From Isoetes taiwanensis (lineage: Eukaryota; Streptophyta; Lycopodiopsida; Isoetales; Isoetaceae): DNA of 64,000 nt. A program made the translations under genes and the position numbers. Below, one piece after another: positions 57,336 to 64,000 of this stretch (position 1 is the stretch's first letter; each line of letters opens with the position of its first letter). The stretch spans positions 2,232,001-2,296,000 of the forward strand of contig JAJEKV010000035.1 in the NCBI GenBank assembly GCA_021234155.1, in the 5' to 3' direction. Below the pieces are notes generated by a model. It was given only the letters and a program-made list of their open reading frames with translations, had not been told where the DNA came from and ran no database searches.

Positions 57336-57645
57336 CATTTTGAACTGGTTTTCAAAATCAAAGGGTTCAGTCTAATGCCCCTTTTGAAGGAACAAAGGGT
57401 TCTTCCACAGTAAATGGGATTTCATATTCTCCCTATGAAAGAAAACCTGATAATGCAACAGATTCAGAAGAGGTAGATTTTGGTGGTAACCCGAGAATTC
57501 TAATGAAGATCTAGAGCCTGGCGCGTGCACTCTTAAGTGCCCCAGATTGGTCTGGACACCACAGCTTCATAAACGTTTTGTAGATGTTGTGGCTCGCCTT
57601 GTCATAAAAAATGCATTTTTGGGAGATATATCAGAGTCTGGTTAA
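57336..57645 (+). pseudogene. LUX/PCL-type GARP transcription factor fragment
   Basis: In the frame ending at TAA 57645 the sequence reads LEPGACTLKCPRLVWTPQLH, then KRFVDVVARLVIKNA. This is the first half of the GARP (G2-like MYB) DNA-binding domain as found in LUX ARRHYTHMO/PCL1-like evening-complex proteins. The second half is absent: sequence after IKNA diverges and stops. Upstream, in another frame, an acidic stretch (KPDNATDSEEVDFGG, about 57436-57485) resembles the region before the domain in that family, so one indel separates the two parts. A DNA-binding protein cannot be made. It lies within reach of Helitron H3 and may be its cargo. Confidence 0.75.
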
Positions 57646-58155
57646 CAACATTCAAAGAACTATTACATTAGGTAAGCATCTTGGAAACAGCCATAGAGCA
57701 CTGCTCCTGGATTTGCTATCGAATGCAATAAGACTAACAACTTGATAGTCCCTATAAGGAGGAGGATCATAAGATGACAATGGAATACATATGCCTAATG
57801 TTCGGGTTGAGTGCAGCAAGCTTAAATTTTATATTCAGGAGGCACAAAATACTGGAAACAAAAGGACAATTGTGAAGGCAATTGTCACAAGGAACCAAAC
57901 AAGTAGTTCTTGAGGGCATTTGCTCTAAAATGCTCAAAATATATTTTATATTTCTTATGGGCATAGAACAAATAGAAAAGTTGCAATGCAATTATGTCAA
58001 TGGCGGAATATAAATTGGAACAAATGGTCATGGAAACAATGTTAAAAGGGTCTAAGGTAACATCTTATAACCGTGGGATTCTTCTCCCTATGCAAATGAT
58101 AAAACTTGAATGGCAGCTTGAGAGCTCTAAAATAAAAAGAATCATGATGAACAAG
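57646..58155. other. no feature seen
   Basis: No recognisable coding, repeat or RNA signal. Confidence 0.4.
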
Positions 58156-58159
58156 TAAC

Positions 58160-60057
58160 TTCTTGATCGAAACCTTGTCGAGAAATTCGAAAAATTGGCC
58201 TATGTGCTAGTGATGACTTAGGAAGCCAGCTGGCAAAAAATCGGAATTTAAATCCGTGCTATGTATTAACTACGAATTTATGGATGCCTTGCTACTGCAA
58301 AAGCGGGCCTCGACTTCGAATTGCCACATCGGGAGGAGGGCAGATCCAAACTCCATTCCGCCAGTTCCACTTGCTTCCCATTCCCAAGTGCAGCCTCTCA
58401 GGCCAGATCCCAAGTCCAAAGGACCAAAACTCGGCCCCCAAAACGCAAACCCTTCAAGAACCTGGCAACTCATAGGGTTTACGTTTCGGAGGCCCTATCC
58501 TTGTCAGATTCGGCCAGGACTTTATGCCGCATCTTGAAGTAGAGGGGAGGTGTCGGGCCAGAACATGGGCCCTAGCACCCCCCCAGAAGCAGCTTGCCCC
58601 AAAAGTCCTCTCCCAAAGGACCTGAGTACTGACGGGCAAGCTCCCCTATCCGGAACTGTGATTTGGCTCTTTCATTGGGCTCACAGTGTCGACATTGCCT
58701 TGGGACCAAGTTTCGTGGCCAGAAAACCACCCAGTCTCCCAGAAGAGCCAAAGTAGCTCATGTCTAGCACCCTCGTAGTCAATTGGTATGGGAGGTTCTG
58801 AATACTGCCATGTAGGGCGTATCTCTTTCTCATGCAAAAGTGATAGTGCAACTTGGTCACTAGGGTAATTTTGCCATTCCGGACGATGTGACGAAGTGAA
58901 GTCTCTGTTCCGGGGCCTCCCAGTGCCCGAATGACAAAACACTTCGGTTTTTACACGGTCGCCCGCAGGACGCTCTACGGTTTGATGAGTTCCCCCAGAC
59001 TGATATGGATTTTTCTGGATCTGCCCGAAGCAGGGCCCATGAACGGAGGATTTAATAGTCGGATATGGGAATCGAGCTCCGAGAGGGTGGCCATTAGCAT
59101 ACGGCCCCCGGGGGAGCGCTGCCAGGAAAGGCTGCCTCGTGAACTTTTTTGGGTCCCCCCTGCTGGGTTCCTTGCTCTCCCCTCCTGTGAGGAGGCCTTG
59201 CAAGCTCCTGGCCTTGTTTGACTTGGGGAAGGGTCCCAGCTCAGTTGCCCAACAATGGGCTGCACGGACCGCTCTAATGCTAACTCCTTGATCGAAACCT
59301 TGTCCAAAAATTCGAAAAATTGGCATGTATGCTGGTGATGACTTAGGAAGCCAACTGGCAAAAAATCGGAAGTTAATTCCATGCTATGCATTAATTACGA
59401 ATTTATGGATGCCTTGCTCTGCAAAAGCGGCCCTCGAGTTCAAATTGCCACATCAGGAGGAGGGCAGATCCAAACTCCATTCCGCCAGTTCCGCTTGCTT
59501 CGTGTTCCCAAGTGCTGCCTCTCGACTAGGTCCCAAGGGCAAAGGACCAAAACTCGGCCCCCAAAGTGCAAACCCTTCAAGAACGTGACACCTCACAGGG
59601 TTTACGTTTCGGAGGCCCTATCCTTGTCAGATTCGGCCAGGACCTTACGCCGCGTCTTGAAGTAGAGAGGGGTGTCTAGTCCAGAGCACGGGCCCTAAAA
59701 ACCCCCGGAAGCAGCTTGCTCTAAAAGACCTCTCTCGAAGGCCCTGACGACTGACAGGCAAGCTCCCTTATCTGAAACCATGATTTGGCTCTTCCATTGG
59801 GCTCAGACCATCGACATTGCCCTAGGGACCAAGTTTCGTGGCCAGAAGACCACCCACTCTCCCAGAAGCGCCAAAGTAGCTCATGTCCAGCGCCAAAGTA
59901 GCATGGGAGGTGGATGCTGAATTCTGCCATGTAGGGCGTATTCTTTTCTCATGCAAAACTGACCGTGCAACTTGGTCCCTAGGGTAATTTTGCCATTTCG
60001 GACGATGTGGCGAAGTCGAATCTCCGTTCCGGGGCCTCCACAGTGCCCGAATTGACT
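58160..60057. repeat. duplicated GC-richer block of about 775 bp
   Basis: Unit 1 (about 58160-58935) and unit 2 (about 59284-60057) share the order cttgatcgaaaccttgtc, atgacttaggaagccaNctg, gcagatccaaactccattcc, tttacgtttcggaggcccta and ccggggcctcc at roughly 90 percent identity. A unique spacer of about 350 bp separates them. Many overlapping open frames on both strands, the longest 226 codons (58646-59326, minus), reflect GC content. The composition contrasts with the flanks. Organelle-derived DNA is one possibility, unproven. Confidence 0.75.
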
Positions 60058-63000
60058 TAAACATGCCACATGGGCTCCCAACATGCTACCTAGGCTCCAA
60101 CATGCCAACGTGGCTCAAACATGCCAAGGTGGCTCAAACATGCCAGGCAGGCTCCAACATACCATCTAGGCTCCAACATGTCAAGGTGGCTCAAAGATAC
60201 CACCTAGGCCCTAACATACTAAGGTGGTTCAAACATGCCATGTGGGCTCCAACATGCCACTTAGGCTCCAACATGCCAAGGTAGCTCAAGCATGCCACCT
60301 AGGCACCAACATGCCACCCAGGCTCAAACATGCCAAGGTGGCTCAAACGTGGGCTCCAACATGCCACCTACGCTGCAACATGCCAAGATGGCTCAGACAT
60401 GCCACGTGGGCTCCCAACATGCCACCTAGACTCCAACATGCCAAGGTGGCTCAAACATGCCAAGGTGGCTTAAACATGCCATGTGGCTTCCAACTTGCCA
60501 CCTAGGCTCCAACATGCCAAGGTGGCTCAGACATGCCACCTAGGCACCAACATGACACCTAGGCTCAAGCATGCCAAGGTGGCTCAAACATGCCACGCGG
60601 GCTCCAACATGCCACCTAGGCTCCAACATGCCAAGGTGGCTCAAACATGCCATATGGGCTCCAACATGGCACCTAGGCCCCAACATGCCAAGGTGGCTCA
60701 GGCATGCCAGGGTGGCTCAAACATGCCACGTGGGCTCCAACATGCCACCTAGGCTCCAACATGCCATTGTGGCTCAAACATGCCACATGGACTCCATTAT
60801 GCCACTTGGGCTCCAACATGCCAAGGTGGCTCAAACATGCCACCTAGGCTCAGACATGCCAAGGTGGCTCAAACATGCCACGTGGGCTCCAACATGCCAC
60901 TTAGGCTCCAACATGCCAAGATGGCACAAATATACCACCTAGGCCCTAACATGCCAAGGTGGCTCCAACATGCCATGTGGGCACCAACATGCCACCTAGG
61001 CTCCAACATGTCAAGGTGGCTCAAACATACCACATAGGCCCTAACATGTCAAGGTGGCTCAAACATGCCAAGCGGGCTCCAACATGCCACCTAGGCTCCA
61101 ACATGGGCTCCAACATGTCAAGGTGGCTCCAACATGCCAAGGTGGCTCAAACACGCCACGTGGGCTCAAACCTGCCACATAGGCTCCAACATGCCACCTA
61201 AGCTCCAACATGCCAAGGTGGCTCAAGCATGCCACCTAGACTCCAACATGCCACCTAGGCTCAAACATGCCAAGGTGGCTCAAATATGCCACGTGAGCTT
61301 CAACATGCCACCTAGGCTCCAACATGCCAAGGTGGCAGAGTCTCTAGGTTAATCTCGACATCTTGATTCCATTGGCAGAGTCGATTCGCAGTTCCGACGT
61401 CGGTCGCATTTTGACTTGTATTGTAACACGCCACGTAGCCTACAACATGCCAAGGTGGCTCCAACATTCCAATTCAAACATTAATGGCCTAAAAATGCCA
61501 TTTCTATTGAAATGTATTTTGGATGGTTTAATTGATTTAATGTGTTATTTTTTATTGTTCAAATTTTGTGCCCCTAGGATCTACCATTTGGCTCCGCACG
61601 TACCACATGGGCTCCAACATGCCAAGCTGGCCCAAACATGCCAAGGTGGCTCAAACTTGCCACGTGGGTTCCCACATGCCACCTAGGCTCCAACATACCA
61701 CCTAGGCTCCAACATGCCATGGTGGCTCAACCATGCCACGTAGACTCCAACATACCAAGGTTGCTCAAACATGCCACCTAAGCTCCAACATGCCAAGGTG
61801 GCTCAACCATGTCACGCGGGCTCCAACATGCCACCTAGGCTCAAACATGCCAAGGTGGCTCAAACATGCCATCTAGGCTCAAACATACCAAGGTGGCTCG
61901 AACATACCACCTAAGCTCCAACATGCCAAGGTGGCTCGAACATACCACCTAAGCTCCAACATGCCAAGGTGGCTCAAACATGCCATCTAGGCTCCAACAT
62001 GCCAAGGTGTCTCGAACATGCCATATAGGCTCAAACATGCCAAGGTGGCTCTCAACATGCCATGCCGCGTGGCTCCAACATGCCACCTAGGCTCAAACAT
62101 GCCAACGTGGCTCAAACATCCCATCTAGGCTCCAACATGCCACCTAGTCTCAAACATGCCAAGGTGGCTCAAACATGCCATGTGGGCTCCAACATGACAC
62201 CTAGGCTCCAACATGCCAAGGTGGCTCAAGCATGCCACCAAGGCACCAACATGCCACCTAGGCTCAAACATGTCAAGGTGGCTCAAACATGCCAAGGTGG
62301 CTTAAACATGCAACGTGGGCTCCCAACATGCTACCTAGGCTCCAACATGCCAAGGTGGCTCAAACATGACAGGCTGGCTCCACCATGCCACCTAGGCTCC
62401 AACATGTCAAGGTGGCTCACATGCCATACCACATGCCTGTGGGGCAACATGCCACCTAGGACATGCCAAGGTGGCTCAAACATGCCATGTGGGCTCCAAC
62501 ATGCCACCTAGGATCCAACATGGCAAGGTGGCTCAAGCATGCCACCAAGGCACCAACATGCCACCTAGGCTCAAACATGCCAAGGTGGCTCAAACATGCC
62601 ATACATGCCAAGGTGGCGCGAGCATGCCACCTAGGCACCAACAACCCACCTCGGCTCAGGCATGCCAAGGTGGCTCAAACATGTCACGTGGGCTCCAACA
62701 TGCCACCTAGGATCCAACATGCCACGGTGGTTCAGACATGCCAAGGTGGCTCAAACATGCCCACGCTCCAACATGCCACCTAGGCTCCAACATGCCACGC
62801 GAGCTCCAACATGCAACCTAGGCTCCAACATGCCAAGAAACATGCCAAGTTGGCTCAAACATGCCATGTGGGCTCCAACATGCCACCTAGGCTCCAACAT
62901 GTCAAGGTGGCTCAGGCATGCCAAGGTGGCTCAAACATCCCAACTAGGCTCCAACATGACAAGGTGGCTCAAACATGCCACGTGGGCTCCAACGTGCCAC

Positions 63001-63206
63001 CTAGGCTCCAACATGCCACCTAGGCTCCAACATGCCAAGGTGGCTCAAACATGCCACGTGGACTCCAATATGCCACGTGGGCTCCAGCATGCCAAGGTGG
63101 CTCAAATATGCCACCTATGCTCAAACATGCCAAGGTGGCTCAAGCATGCCACATGGGCTCCAACATGCCACCTAGGTTCCAGCATGCCAAGGTGGTTTAA
63201 ACATGC
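60058..63206 (+). repeat. 19-bp minisatellite array, about 150 monomers
   Basis: The monomer acatgccaNNNNNNgctca/c is 19 bp. Three main types occur: CCTAGG (A), AGGTGG (B) and CGTGGG (C), often in the order A-B-C, giving a 57-bp higher-order unit. An interruption of unrelated sequence with a few monomers lies at about 61337-61600. All three plus-strand frames stay open for long distances because 19 is not a multiple of three and the monomer has no stop in any phase. The predicted 19-residue repeats are not evidence of a protein. Confidence 0.95.
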
Positions 63207-64000
63207 AAACAACTAAACAGGCAATAAATAGATAGGATTGCAACTTCTTAGAGCTGCCCACAATGCATTTAATGCCCAAATTGGCGCTCTCTATCTAATT
63301 CCGACCAATTTAAGGCCCAAATAGGCTCCTTCCAAGAGGATTCAGACTGACCCAACGGACGCAATGAACTCCAGTTAATTTTCGTTGTTCTGTATTAGTT
63401 TTGAATTTGTTTGATGCAGAAAACTAATTTAGGTCAAACGATTTTGTGGGAGATGGCTTTGCTTGCTACCTTGCTACAGAAAACCTCAGTTAGGCCAAAG
63501 TTGCCGCCTCTTCAAAAAAAAGAAAGCAGCATGCATTCTTATCCATCCCCAAAAAATCGGCTTTCTTCTTTCACCTTCCTTTCTTTTAACCATTGCAAAA
63601 AAAAAGGCCATCCAAAAAACCTCAAAAAGGAAATATGACCTTCTCAAACATGGAAAAATATACGGTTTTGTACACAATACCATACAAGAATCATAGTTCA
63701 AACCACTGCTAGAAGCTCCTCCTGCAGTACGAAACGAATTGGGCAAAGTATATCACACATATTCAATTTAAGATTACATGTTCAATTTAACCTCAAGATA
63801 AGACCTCGGCCATAGAAGCTACGAGGTGAGATATAATATGGCCATTTATGGCCTCCTCCTAACCCATTTATCCAATTTTCTTATTAGATACCTCAAACTA
63901 TACAAAATTTTGAAAGGTCACATCCTACACGTAGCAAGGTTTAGTAAATATCGAATTGGGTAATAAACCTGTAAAAACTACATGTGTTTTAGACTGACCA
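63207..64000. other. no gene seen
   Basis: AT-rich sequence with several A runs. Open frames on both strands overlap and have no recognisable content. Confidence 0.4.

Larger units (their letters stand above)
55979..57700 (-). mobile_element. Helitron H3, 3' end clear, 5' end not found
   Basis: The minus strand has hairpin GCCCGGCAATGCCGAGC (55992-56008, one G/T pair) before CTAG (55982-55979). The next bases are TC of H2's start, so H3 and H2 are joined head to tail. The 5' end of H3 was not located. The right boundary given is only the extent of the gene-like cargo and may be wrong. Confidence 0.45.

Noticed and set aside
58646-59326. 226-codon minus-strand ORF
   Set aside because: It crosses the edge of a duplicated GC-rich block, the other unit does not keep the frame, and no domain is seen.
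60058-63206. CRISPR array
   Set aside because: The repeats are contiguous 19-bp monomers with no unique spacers, in a plant genome.
60063-63216. Many overlapping plus-strand ORFs (up to 184 codons) with repeated CHLGSNMPRWLKHA-like peptides
   Set aside because: They are translations of the 19-bp satellite, which is stop-free in every plus frame. All three frames give the same repeat.

Overview
The window looks like a repeat-rich intergenic stretch of a land-plant nuclear genome. It holds long-LTR Ty3/gypsy chromoviruses primed by initiator-Met tRNA, Helitrons ending in CTAG, a hAT-type MITE, plant-type splice signals, and decayed pieces of plant genes (an ABCG/PDR transporter exon and a LUX/PCL-type GARP domain). 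A large intron-bearing Penelope-like element (PLE) and the near absence of intact genes suggest a large genome, perhaps a fern or other non-flowering plant. That placement is inference. I see no intact cellular protein gene.

Layout. 1-10768: old intergenic DNA with a possible coiled-coil exon relic, a solitary PDR transporter exon, a tRNA-like fragment, two diverged relics of the PLE family, a 665-bp hAT-type MITE with a perfect 8-bp target duplication, and small tandem and inverted repeats. 10769-18718: a complete 7.94-kb Ty3/gypsy chromovirus with matching LTRs and TSD (tccct). Its gag, protease, RT, RNase H, integrase and chromodomain are all recognisable, but the reading frame is broken in three places. 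18719-19743: unassigned.

19744-41995: one 22.2-kb LTR element with 1.65-kb LTRs, TSD aatgt and a PBS. Its own pol (about 34.75-39.26 kb) is decayed, and it hosts a nested 10.5-kb PLE on the minus strand (23190-33731). The PLE has two 3.1-kb direct repeats (pseudo-LTRs) around an unknown 535-residue ORF and a 696-residue RT ORF. Splice-site-like sequences flank both ORFs and recur inside the pseudo-LTRs.

41996-48601: intergenic DNA, a truncated minus-strand relic of the same 22-kb LTR family, and a possible gene-like terminal exon. 48602-about 57.7 kb: Helitrons on the minus strand. Two appear to be joined head to tail, a third is nested in the junction, and the outermost may carry the LUX-like gene fragment. 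About 58.16-60.06 kb: a GC-richer block duplicated in tandem. 60.06-63.2 kb: a minisatellite of 19-bp monomers in a three-type higher-order order. The rest is unassigned.

The genes here work only as transposons: the chromovirus gag/pol set and the PLE ORF1/RT pair. Two points deserve a second look. The PLE has an unusual architecture and a hairpin with apparent covariation among its relatives. Differences between paired repeats also cluster at CAG/CTG sites, which may be a sequencing artefact at methylated CHG sites and would affect how broken the ORFs really are.
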